The notes: generated by a model from the letters alone, not told the origin. A stretch of DNA of 8,146 nucleotides from Acidobacteriaceae bacterium (GCA_003140655.1 PLKR01000413.1:9071-17216), one strand, 5' to 3'; shown: positions 1-5,705, counted from the first letter of the stretch. A program made the numbers and translations.

Positions 1-271
1 CCGTCATCTTCATGTGCGGGCCCATGTCCATGTGCCCTTCCATCGAATGCATGGCGTGGGCACTGGCGTCGTTGTCGTTGTCTTTGTCCTTATCTGCGCC
101 CATGGGCATGTCTTTCATATGCATGTTCGACATGTCATGACCTGGCATGTCCATGCCCGGCATGCTCTGCTGGCCGCTGGGCGGGGCGCTGCTCCCGGCG
201 GGTTGCTGCTGGCCCCAGGTCATGCTGGCAAGCAGGAAAAGCGAAATCAGAACGACGATTCGGTCGCGCAT
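1..271 (-). CDS. Secreted Met/His-rich protein, probable metal (copper?) binding, partial
   Basis: This is the first 90 codons of a minus-strand gene whose 3' end lies beyond the left edge. The ATG at 271 is preceded by GGGGGA with a 6-nt spacer, which supports the start. Residues 1-20 look like a signal peptide: MRDR, a hydrophobic stretch VVLISLFLLAS, then a small-residue end. After a Gln/Pro/Ser linker, residues 37-89 hold 14 Met and 6 His in motifs such as MPGMDMPGHDM and MHMKDMPMG. An acidic run DKDKDNDND (60-68) interrupts them. Such MxxM/MxM and His clusters are typical of periplasmic proteins that bind copper or silver, so extracytoplasmic metal binding is inferred. The downstream domain is not visible, and the Met-rich part may be only the N-terminal segment of a larger protein. 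No family is assigned with certainty. Confidence 0.8.
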   Translation of the reverse strand, partial: MRDRIVVLISLFLLASMTWGQQQPAGSSAPPSGQQSMPGMDMPGHDMSNMHMKDMPMGADKDKDNDNDASAHAMHSMEGHMDMGPHMKMT

Positions 272-345
272 GGCAAGTCCCCCACGTTCGATGTTCAGTT
301 GATATTAACCCTCTCGCAGAGGAGTTGTTTCTGCAAGAGAATGAG

Positions 346-369
346 GTTACCGGAGATTACAGAGGTAAC
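346..369. promoter_or_regulatory. Small dyad, possible operator
   Basis: GTTACC at 346-351 and its exact reverse complement GGTAAC at 364-369 are separated by 12 bp, so the half-site centres are 18 bp apart. The dyad lies 75 bp upstream of the Met/His-rich gene start, a plausible place for a dimeric regulator. A 6-bp dyad can arise by chance, and no known operator is recognised. Confidence 0.2.
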
Positions 370-476
370 GCTCACTCCCCGGAGAAGCCTAGGTAGTAGT
401 GCAGTCTGGTAAGGAAGCGATCCAAACGCGCGATCATCGTGTCGCAAAAGAACGCCACACTTCGCGCGGCTCGCTT

Positions 477-516
477 AGATCCTTCGCTGCGCAAAGAACG
501 CTTGCTCAGGATGACA
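477..516. repeat. Dispersed repeat copy, variant with extra bases
   Basis: The sequence begins AGATCCTTCGCTGCGC and ends CTCAGGATGACA. This matches the layout of the right arm of the inverted repeat at 2641-2739 (AGGTCCTTCGCTTCGC then TCGGGATGACA), but with about 12 extra bases (AAAGAACGCTTG) between the two blocks. I infer that both belong to one repeat family. No matching inverted partner arm is visible nearby, so this looks like a solitary or degraded copy. Confidence 0.5.
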
Positions 517-586
517 ATCAGATGCACCACTGCCGAAGCCTATCGGCGTTTGGCGCGGACAACAGTTTTCTGATACATCTAACTGC

Positions 587-1351
587 TTGAGCCTCGAAAC
601 CGTCATCATTCTCTTTTTCGCAGGGATGCTGGGTGGAGCGCTGAACTCGGTTGCCGGTGGCGGCAGCTTCATCGCTTTCCCGGCGCTGCTGTTTACGGGA
701 GTACCGCCGATTCCGGCCAATGCCACGAATACCATTGCTCTGTGGACGGCCGCCGTTGGGAGCGGGGGTGCGTACCGCAGCCGGTTGAATGTACCGCGCC
801 GTATTATGGCGCCCCTGCTGGCGGTGAGCCTGATCGGAGGCGCGGCTGGGGCTGTGCTGCTGCTGAAAACGCCGGCGCAGACTTTCATGCGCGTGCTTCC
901 CTGGCTCACGCTGAGCGCCACTTTATTGTTTGCATTTGGCAAGAAGCTGGCGGGTTCGCGAGGTTCCGTCATTGAACGCGAAACCACGCCGTTGGCGCTG
1001 GCGGGCGTCACGCTTTTTCAGCTGCTGGTCGCAGTCTATGGAGGCTACTTCGGCGGCGGCATGGGCATTGTGATGCTGGCCATGCTGGCGACGCTCGGCA
1101 TGACCGACATCCATGCCATGAACGCCTTGAAGACTGTGATGGTGTTTGTCATCAACGGCGTTGCGGTGGTGGTTTTCATCGTGGAGCGTGCGGTGTACTG
1201 GAAGCACGGGCTTGTGATGATCGGCGGAGGAATTCTGGGCGGGTACTTCGGCGCACACTACGCGCAGAAACTGCCGCAGTCCTGGATTCGCGTCTTTGTG
1301 GTGCTGGTGGGAGCAGGGATGACGGTCTATTTCTTCGCCAAGGCTTACTGA
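587..1351 (+). CDS. TauE/SafE-family membrane transporter (putative sulfite/organosulfonate-type exporter)
   Basis: A 254-residue hydrophobic protein with about seven or eight membrane segments, the usual length for the TauE/SafE (DUF81) family of inner-membrane permeases. The two halves carry the family's internal-repeat signatures: N20-SVAGGGS near the first helix and YGGYFGGGMG (151-160) in the second half, followed by the conserved NALK (179-182). Family members are linked to export of sulfite, sulfoacetate or other small anions, but the substrate cannot be read from the sequence. The start is TTG at 587. The same frame is closed by a TGA at 512-514 with no ATG or GTG between, and the next Met (residue 14) would cut the first helix. 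No clear Shine-Dalgarno precedes the TTG, so the start is only moderately certain. Its divergent neighbour is a probable metal-binding protein, and a functional link is speculative. Confidence 0.9.
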   Translation: MSLETVIILFFAGMLGGALNSVAGGGSFIAFPALLFTGVPPIPANATNTIALWTAAVGSGGAYRSRLNVPRRIMAPLLAVSLIGGAAGAVLLLKTPAQTFMRVLPWLTLSATLLFAFGKKLAGSRGSVIERETTPLALAGVTLFQLLVAVYGGYFGGGMGIVMLAMLATLGMTDIHAMNALKTVMVFVINGVAVVVFIVERAVYWKHGLVMIGGGILGGYFGAHYAQKLPQSWIRVFVVLVGAGMTVYFFAKAY

Positions 1352-1404
1352 CTCCGTGCGCCTCGGTGTGCGGCGTGGGACGAGTGTTTTCAGCGGGCGG
1401 CTTA

Positions 1405-1526
1405 CTACTGCAAAGCCTCGGAGACGTGTTCGTGTACGATCATCCACTTGCCCTCCCGATTTCAAAGACAACGGTCCAGCGGAAGTTGCCCATCTCCAGC
1501 GCATTGACCGATTTCCACAGCACACG
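1405..1526 (-). pseudogene. Decayed C-terminal fragment of an NTF2/SnoaL-like (DUF4440-type) protein
   Basis: Reading the minus strand, one frame gives LWKSVNALEMGNFRWTVVFE. After a shift near 1451-1457 another frame gives GKWMIVHEHVSEALQ and a TAG stop at 1405-1407. One added base in the G-rich run (GGGAGGG on the minus strand) would join them into a continuous segment. The ending GKW-hydrophobic-VHEHxS is characteristic of SnoaL_3/DUF4440 members of the NTF2-like fold, in which this is the last beta strand. A stop codon lies just upstream (TAG at 1527-1529 on the minus strand) and no N-terminal part was found, so I read it as a broken remnant. It overlaps the candidate rplU promoter. It could be a chance resemblance. 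Confidence 0.4.
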
Positions 1527-1533
1527 CTAGAAT
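1504..1533 (+). promoter_or_regulatory. Candidate sigma70-type promoter for rplU-rpmA
   Basis: TTGACC at 1504-1509 and TAGAAT at 1528-1533 are separated by 18 bp. Each hexamer matches the sigma70 consensus at five of six positions. This is the best promoter-like pair I see upstream of rplU. Transcription would begin near 1540. Confidence 0.5.
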
Positions 1534-1539
1534 GGTTGA

Positions 1540-1712
1540 GTTTGCCTGTACTCGCTGACCCGTTCTGGGGACGCTCGCCTTGGCTGCTGAAGCGCCATGG
1601 CGGAAAACACAGCAAGCACTAGGAAGTTCAACAGGCTCCAGGGGTTGCGCCCGTGTGCGCAGGGTTGCGTTTGGTGAGCTGACTTTCACGATATTTTGAC
1701 GGAGGCAGACCT
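1540..1712 (+). promoter_or_regulatory. Long 5' leader of rplU, possible regulatory RNA
   Basis: If the promoter at 1504-1533 is used, rplU has an untranslated leader of about 170 nt. It contains the 10-bp palindrome CGCCATGGCG near 1593-1602. It also has a GCGC-based small hairpin and a direct repeat GGGTTGCG at 1642-1649 and 1662-1669 (20-bp period). It ends with the ribosome-binding site GGAGG at 1701-1705, 7 nt before the ATG. Ribosomal-protein leaders often bind their own product. I do not recognise this one as any named leader, and no known L21-leader structure was demonstrated. Confidence 0.3.
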
Positions 1713-2186
1713 ATGTACGCGGTTATCCGCGCCGGTGGGAAGCAATACCGGGTGGCGCCGGGAGATGTGATTCGAGTGGAGAAACTGGCCACAGGCACCG
1801 ATGGCCAGGTGGAGTTCCCCGAGATTCTGGCTGTGTCAGGTGGAGAAGGTCAGATCGGCAAACCACAATCGGGAGCGCGAGTCGTCGGTCAACTGGTGGA
1901 AGAAGGCCGCGGCGCAAAGATCCTGGTCTTCCATTACAAGCGCAAGAAGCAGTACAAGAAGCTGCGCGGACACCGGCAGTCGTTCACGGCGGTGCGCATC
2001 ACGGAGATCGCGTTTGACGGGCAGAGTTTCAAAGCTCCGGAATTGCCCAAGAAAGAAGCGAAGGCGAAGAAGGTTGCGGCGGCGGGCGAGCACGAGTCTG
2101 AAGAGAAGACCGGTAAGAAGCATGCCAAGAAGAAGGCTGCTCCCAAGAAGAACGCAGCCAAGAAGACAGCAGCGAAGAAGAAATAG
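1713..2186 (+). CDS. rplU: 50S ribosomal protein L21 with basic C-terminal extension
   Basis: L21 binds 23S rRNA in the large ribosomal subunit. The canonical N-terminus MYAVIRAGGKQYRV and the family signature at 70-96 (ILVFHYKRKKQYKK, then GHRQ and VRI) are both present. The start is fixed by GGAGG 7 nt upstream. The family core is about 103 residues, but this protein has 157. Residues 112-157 form a low-complexity Lys/Ala-rich tail with motifs such as KKAAPKKNAAKK and TAAKKK, interrupted by one acidic patch (HESEEK). The tail is presumably disordered and could contact RNA. It resembles histone H1-like tails only in composition. The gene leads the conserved rplU-rpmA-obgE cluster. Confidence 0.97.
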   Translation: MYAVIRAGGKQYRVAPGDVIRVEKLATGTDGQVEFPEILAVSGGEGQIGKPQSGARVVGQLVEEGRGAKILVFHYKRKKQYKKLRGHRQSFTAVRITEIAFDGQSFKAPELPKKEAKAKKVAAAGEHESEEKTGKKHAKKKAAPKKNAAKKTAAKKK

Positions 2187-2189
2187 TTT

Positions 2190-2234
2190 GCGAGGGCGAG
2201 ATGCCCTCGCGACAGCCGCCGGGACGCCGGCGCT
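2190..2234 (+). repeat. Two adjacent hairpins between rplU and rpmA
   Basis: The first is a perfect 8-bp stem, GCGAGGGC (2190-2197) with GCCCTCGC (2203-2210), and a 5-nt loop. The second starts four bases later: AGC-C-GCCGG (2214-2222, one bulged C) pairs with CCGGCGCT (2227-2234) around the loop GACG. A short T run (2237-2240) follows. They could attenuate or process the message between L21 and L27. They could equally be a dispersed repeat unit, since pairs of GC-rich hairpins of this composition recur in acidobacterial genomes to my recollection, which I cannot verify here. Confidence 0.6.
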
Positions 2235-2247
2235 AGTTTTCAAGATT

Positions 2248-2252
2248 AGGAG
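2248..2252 (+). promoter_or_regulatory. rpmA ribosome-binding site, unusually distant
   Basis: AGGAG is the only good Shine-Dalgarno match before rpmA, yet it lies 14 nt from the ATG at 2267, longer than the usual 5-10 nt. The L27 start itself is certain from its conserved N-terminus. Translation may rely on coupling or on a weaker purine run nearer the start. Confidence 0.4.
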
Positions 2253-2266
2253 TTGAAAGTTGATCC

Positions 2267-2533
2267 ATGGCACATAAAAAAGGACAAGGCACTTCACGAA
2301 ACGGGCGCGACTCGAACGCGCAGCGTCTGGGATTCAAGGCGTTCGGCGGGCAGATCGTGCCCGGCGGGACCATCATCGTGCGCCAGCGCGGCACCCGCGT
2401 GAAACCGGGGCTGAATGTGGGCCGCGGCAAAGACGATACCCTGTTTGCCAAAATCACGGGACGCATCAAGTTCCTGAACAAGGGCTCGATGGGCAAGTTC
2501 GTGATGGTCGAGCCGATGGAAGTTGCGGAGTAG
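2267..2533 (+). CDS. rpmA: 50S ribosomal protein L27
   Basis: An 88-residue protein with all L27 hallmarks. It begins MAHKKGQGTSRNGRDSNAQR, followed by the glycine-rich core FGGQIVPGGTIIVRQRG and the NVGRGKDDTLFA block. The flexible N-terminal tail of L27 reaches the peptidyl-transferase centre and helps place tRNA. It starts directly at MAHKK, so it lacks the cleavable N-terminal extension seen in Firmicutes. It lies 80 bp after rplU in the same direction and is followed by a strong terminator, so rplU and rpmA probably form a two-gene unit. Confidence 0.98.
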   Translation: MAHKKGQGTSRNGRDSNAQRLGFKAFGGQIVPGGTIIVRQRGTRVKPGLNVGRGKDDTLFAKITGRIKFLNKGSMGKFVMVEPMEVAE

Positions 2534-2599
2534 TTCGCGTTCGTCTGCGCAAATGACATTGCGTCTTAGCGGCCGCTGCGATCTGTCCGACGCGCCTTC

Positions 2600-2631
2600 A
2601 GCCTCGCCTTCGGGACGAGGCTTTTTGTTTT
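2600..2631 (+). terminator. Rho-independent terminator after rpmA
   Basis: AGCCTCG (2600-2606) pairs with CGAGGCT (2616-2622). The stem continues through CC/GG to a TTCG tetraloop (2609-2612) with one unpaired A, and the tail is TTTTTGTTTT (2622-2631). Outer bases GTCCG (2585-2589) and CGGAC (2635-2639) could extend the structure. The terminator separates rplU-rpmA from obgE. Confidence 0.85.
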
Positions 2632-2640
2632 AGACGGACC

Positions 2641-2739
2641 GTCATCCCGAGCGAAGCGAGGGACCTCGGTTCGTGCCTGCGCCACGAGTGTGGCCGCGCG
2701 TCGGCAAACACCAAGGTCCTTCGCTTCGCTCGGGATGAC
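2641..2739. repeat. 99-bp palindromic intergenic repeat (REP/BIME-like)
   Basis: A 29-bp left arm (2641-2669, starting GTCATCCCGAGCGAAGCGAG) is matched by the reverse complement of 2711-2739 at 27 of 29 positions. A 41-bp GC-rich spacer separates the arms. The repeat starts 10 bp after the rpmA terminator tail and ends 21 bp before obgE. The variant at 477-516 shares its right-arm blocks, which supports a dispersed family. There is no transposase, and target-site duplication was not recognised. Confidence 0.85.
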
Positions 2740-2760
2740 AGGCATGTTCCGAACGTAACC

Positions 2761-3816
2761 ATGTTCATCGATGAGGCGAAAATTCGGGTTAAAGCAGGCG
2801 ACGGCGGCAATGGCTGCATGGCCTTCCGCCGCGAAAAATATGTTCCGCGTGGCGGACCTTCGGGCGGCGATGGGGGCAAGGGCGGAGACGTGATCATGGA
2901 GTCCAGCGAGCGGCATAATACGCTAGTCCACTTCCGTTTCAATCCTGAATACAAGGCTGAGCGCGGACGCCACGGCGAGGGCTCGAATAAGAGCGGGCGC
3001 GAAGGGGAAGACATACTCCTGAAGGTTCCAGTCGGGACCATTGTGTATGACGAGGAAACGGGCGAGAAGGTGTTCGACTTTTCAGCCGCCGATCAACGCA
3101 TGGTGATTGCCCGCGGCGGCCGCGGTGGACGAGGCAATGCGCGCTTCGCCACTTCCGTGCACCAGGCTCCGCGCGAACACGAAGACGGGCGTCCCGGCGA
3201 GGAGCACAACTACAAACTCGAACTGAAGCTGCTCGCCGACGTTGGCTTGGTCGGGTATCCGAACGTGGGCAAGTCCACGCTGATCTCCCGCATCTCGGCG
3301 GCCCGGCCAAAAATCGCAGACTATCCGTTCACGACTCTGCAACCTAATCTCGGCGTGGTTGCAGTTGGCGAACCCAACAGCGAAATCAGCTTTGTGGTCG
3401 CGGACATTCCTGGCTTGATCGAGGGTGCGCACACGGGCTCGGGGTTGGGCACGCAGTTTTTGCGGCACATCGAGCGCACGCGCCTTCTGGTTCACCTAGC
3501 CGATGTGTCGGATGCCAGCGGACGCGCTGACATCGTTAAAGATGTGGAAGTGATTCTCGCTGAGTTGGCCAGCTTTGGCGCTCACCTCGAAGAAAAACCG
3601 ATGATCATGGTCGCGTCGAAGATCGATGTGGCCAACAAAGACAAAGTGGCCGCGCTTAAGCGTTACTGCAAAAAACGCAAACTGAAGCTCTACGAGATTT
3701 CGGCCGTGACCGGCAAAGGAATCGACGAACTGAAGTACGCCATGGCCAAGGGAGTGGATGTCTTGCGGGAACAGGCGCTGCAGCAGGCCGAAATCGCGGA
3801 CAGCCCTAGGCCCTGA
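2761..3816 (+). CDS. obgE: Obg-family GTPase (ribosome assembly / stress)
   Basis: Obg/CgtA proteins are GTPases that bind the 50S subunit during late assembly and link growth to nutrient state. Residues 1-158 are the glycine-rich Obg fold (KAGDGGNGC, VPRGGPSGGDGGKGGDV). The G domain follows: G1 GYPNVGKST (165-173), switch I DYPFTT (187-192), G3 DIPG (215-218), G4 SKID (286-289) and G5 SAV (314-316). G4 usually reads NKxD, so the Asn is Ser here. At 351 residues it lacks the C-terminal OCT domain of some Gram-positive members. The ATG at 2761 gives the canonical MFIDEAKI start, but no Shine-Dalgarno lies in the 21 bases before it. It follows rpmA in the conserved order but is separated by a terminator and a palindromic repeat. 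Confidence 0.97.
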   Translation: MFIDEAKIRVKAGDGGNGCMAFRREKYVPRGGPSGGDGGKGGDVIMESSERHNTLVHFRFNPEYKAERGRHGEGSNKSGREGEDILLKVPVGTIVYDEETGEKVFDFSAADQRMVIARGGRGGRGNARFATSVHQAPREHEDGRPGEEHNYKLELKLLADVGLVGYPNVGKSTLISRISAARPKIADYPFTTLQPNLGVVAVGEPNSEISFVVADIPGLIEGAHTGSGLGTQFLRHIERTRLLVHLADVSDASGRADIVKDVEVILAELASFGAHLEEKPMIMVASKIDVANKDKVAALKRYCKKRKLKLYEISAVTGKGIDELKYAMAKGVDVLREQALQQAEIADSPRP

Positions 3817-3891
3817 TTCATGCCGCGACAACCCCTAAAACATCATGAAGAGCTCTTGAATCGCACTCGTTCGGCTTTTTAAGCTTCCAAC

Positions 3892-5568
3892 TTATTGCGG
3901 ATTGGCCGGGGTGACCTGATTGTTGTCAGCGGGAGATCCAGGGGTTAGCTGGCTGCCGATTACATCGCCTGAAACGATCATCTCGACGCGGCGATTCAAC
4001 TTGCGCCCGGCCGCAGTGCTGTTGTCGGCGATGGGATCGGCTTTCCCCATTCCCTGTGCCGTCACGTTGTCCATGGAAACTCCCGAACTGACGAGATAGC
4101 CGCGCACAGCCCCTGCGCGCTTCTCGGAAAGCGTCTGATTATATTCGTCGCTGCCGATGGAGTCGGTGTAGCCCTCGATTTGCAGTTTCAGGTCGGGATA
4201 CGCGAGCACAATTCCCGAGATCCGAGCCAGGCGCTCGCGAGCTTCCGGCTTCAGGGTGTACTTGTTGAAATCAAACAGCACGTCGGGCATGCTGACGATG
4301 AGCCCACGAGCGGTATCGCGGGTTTGTAAGACCTGATTCAGTTGCGCTAACAAGCGGGCGCGCATTTCTTCTTTTTGGCGAATGGCATCTTGCCGCTGGC
4401 GATCCGCCTCCGCGGCAGCCTGTTGTGCGGCCGCGGTTGCAGCTTCCGCCTGCTGCTGTTGTGCCAATGCAGCGGCTTGCTGGCGTTGAGCTTCCGCTTG
4501 CGCCTGTTCAGCCTGGGCACGGCGGCGTGCGTCTTCGTCCGCTTGAGCCTGAGCTTGCGCGGCTTGGTCCTGCGCTAAGCGAGCGTCGGCTTCCGCTTTC
4601 GCTTGTGCTTCTTCGTGAGCGCGTCTGTCAGCGTCAATGCGTTCCTGCTCTTTGCGGCGCAGGGTCAGGACGCGCGCGTCTTCCGCCATCTGCGTAGCGC
4701 CGCGCGCGGCGGTGCCGATAGGGGTGCGGCCCTGTTTCCGCTGCAGGTAGTCTTCGGCCCGTTGCAGCATGTCCTCAGCTTTTGCTAGACTGTCGGGGGC
4801 GTACTGCCGGGCGCCGGCGGCCTTCGCAATGGCTACGGCGTTGCGAGCTTCGAGCAGATCTAACGGGACCCTCGGATCAGCCTGGGTGGCGGGAAGCTGG
4901 TCGGCGGGGACGTCAATGGTGTACTGCGCACCTTCAAGAACATCGAACTTTGCGTCGATAGGTTCTTCGAATCCCTTGGTTTCCTGGCGAAGAATGTTTT
5001 CCGCAACCACTTTGTTGCTGGGGTGGGTAACGGAATAATAGGGCTCCGCGGTCACGATCAGGCCGAATGCCTGCAGATCGGTGGTGACATCAATCTTGTC
5101 TTTGCCGTTCTCGCCGGGGAGAACTTCGCCCAGGTTCACCGCGCGGCCTTCGGGAGTGATTGCCCACAACACGTAAGTGAGATACTGACCACCGAAATTG
5201 CTTGCCGGCTGCATGTGCGTGAGTTCCGCGCTGATGGCGAGACGCCCAGCTTTGCCATCGACCTTGGCGTGCCCATCGACTTGAGGCATCAGATCTGTGC
5301 CACGAAAATCTACCGTGGTAGAGCCGCCGCGGTGACGGTAATTGACGGCTTTGGTGGTGCGCGCATAGACACTCACGCGGAAAATCGGCATCTGATCGTT
5401 CTGTCCCGTCTGCTGGTTCATCTGCTGCGGCGCGGCGTCCTGGCCGGAAGCGGAAGGCTGAGTGGGGTGAGGAGAAGCGGGATACAACGGCGCCGCTGAA
5501 TTATCCTGCGCGAACGTTGCGGCCAAGAACATGACACTTAATAGCGGGACGAAAACAATTCTGTTCAT
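3892..5568 (-). CDS. Exported OmpA-family protein, peptidoglycan-binding, with long Ala/Gln coiled coil
   Basis: The open frame extends upstream to 5643, but I choose the ATG at 5568. It has AAAGGA 7 nt upstream and opens a signal peptide, MNRIVFVPLLSVMFLAATFA, with likely cleavage after A20. That gives 558 residues. After a Pro/Gln/Ser linker comes an unassigned probably beta-rich region (about 60-215). A helical stretch follows at about 238-300, resembling DUF4398 (ARNAVAIAKAAGARQYAP...). Next is a long charged Ala/Gln/Glu coiled coil (about 300-415). The C-terminal OmpA domain (about 425-535) has VLFDFNKYTL, GYTDSIGSDEYNQTLSEKRA and NRRVEM. D469 and R484 have the 15-residue spacing of the Asp/Arg pair that grips diaminopimelate in OmpA/Pal domains. 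No beta-barrel and no lipobox are evident, so it is probably a periplasmic protein tethering to peptidoglycan. It is convergent with obgE. Confidence 0.92.
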   Translation of the reverse strand: MNRIVFVPLLSVMFLAATFAQDNSAAPLYPASPHPTQPSASGQDAAPQQMNQQTGQNDQMPIFRVSVYARTTKAVNYRHRGGSTTVDFRGTDLMPQVDGHAKVDGKAGRLAISAELTHMQPASNFGGQYLTYVLWAITPEGRAVNLGEVLPGENGKDKIDVTTDLQAFGLIVTAEPYYSVTHPSNKVVAENILRQETKGFEEPIDAKFDVLEGAQYTIDVPADQLPATQADPRVPLDLLEARNAVAIAKAAGARQYAPDSLAKAEDMLQRAEDYLQRKQGRTPIGTAARGATQMAEDARVLTLRRKEQERIDADRRAHEEAQAKAEADARLAQDQAAQAQAQADEDARRRAQAEQAQAEAQRQQAAALAQQQQAEAATAAAQQAAAEADRQRQDAIRQKEEMRARLLAQLNQVLQTRDTARGLIVSMPDVLFDFNKYTLKPEARERLARISGIVLAYPDLKLQIEGYTDSIGSDEYNQTLSEKRAGAVRGYLVSSGVSMDNVTAQGMGKADPIADNSTAAGRKLNRRVEMIVSGDVIGSQLTPGSPADNNQVTPANPQ

Positions 5569-5705
5569 GAGGCTATCCTTTAAATAAGGTGCGTGTTTGA
5601 TGAAGCGGGTTTGGCATAGGGTTGCCCTCAACCATCTCGTCATAGCGTAAAGGACACACGATTGGTTTGACGATTACATTTGTCGGATTCAGGATGGCGA
5701 TTGCG

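Larger units (their letters stand above)
272..586. other. Divergent intergenic region, no gene
   Basis: This 315-bp gap separates the Met/His-rich gene (minus) from the TauE-like gene (plus), so it should hold promoters for both. I could not pick out convincing -35/-10 pairs. It contains a short hairpin, CCTCT-CGC-AGAGG at 310-322. It also contains a 6-bp dyad, GTTACC (346-351) and GGTAAC (364-369), and a dispersed-repeat copy at 477-516. Short open frames here have no recognisable product, and one of them simply reads through the repeat. Confidence 0.6.

Noticed and set aside
399..590. 63-codon plus-strand open frame in the divergent gap
   Set aside because: Low-quality composition, no ribosome-binding site, and it runs through the repeat copy and into the TauE-like start.
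475..1011. 178-codon minus-strand open frame opposite the TauE-like gene
   Set aside because: It is antisense to a gene with clear family motifs, its C-terminus only reads through the repeat at 477-516, and it has no recognisable domain.
2566..2916. Minus-strand frames across the inverted repeat before obgE
   Set aside because: They translate the palindromic repeat and the antisense of obgE. Peptides like VIPSEAKDL are typical artefacts of such repeats.
3832..3891. Possible bidirectional terminator between obgE and the OmpA-family gene (palindrome AAGAGCTCTT at 3848-3857)
   Set aside because: The palindrome is short and AT-containing, and it lacks a loop and an adjacent T run. No convincing terminator could be drawn.
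4375..5499. Plus-strand open frames opposite the OmpA-family gene
   Set aside because: Antisense of a repetitive Ala/Gln-coding region. They have no domains or initiation signals.
5569..5643. Longer N-terminus for the OmpA-family protein starting at 5643
   Set aside because: The added 25 residues would precede and spoil a clear signal peptide, while the ATG at 5568 has a good Shine-Dalgarno.
5669..5697. Plus-strand TTGACG with a CAGGAT element 17 bp downstream
   Set aside because: The -10 match is poor (3 of 6) and there is no plus-strand gene downstream.
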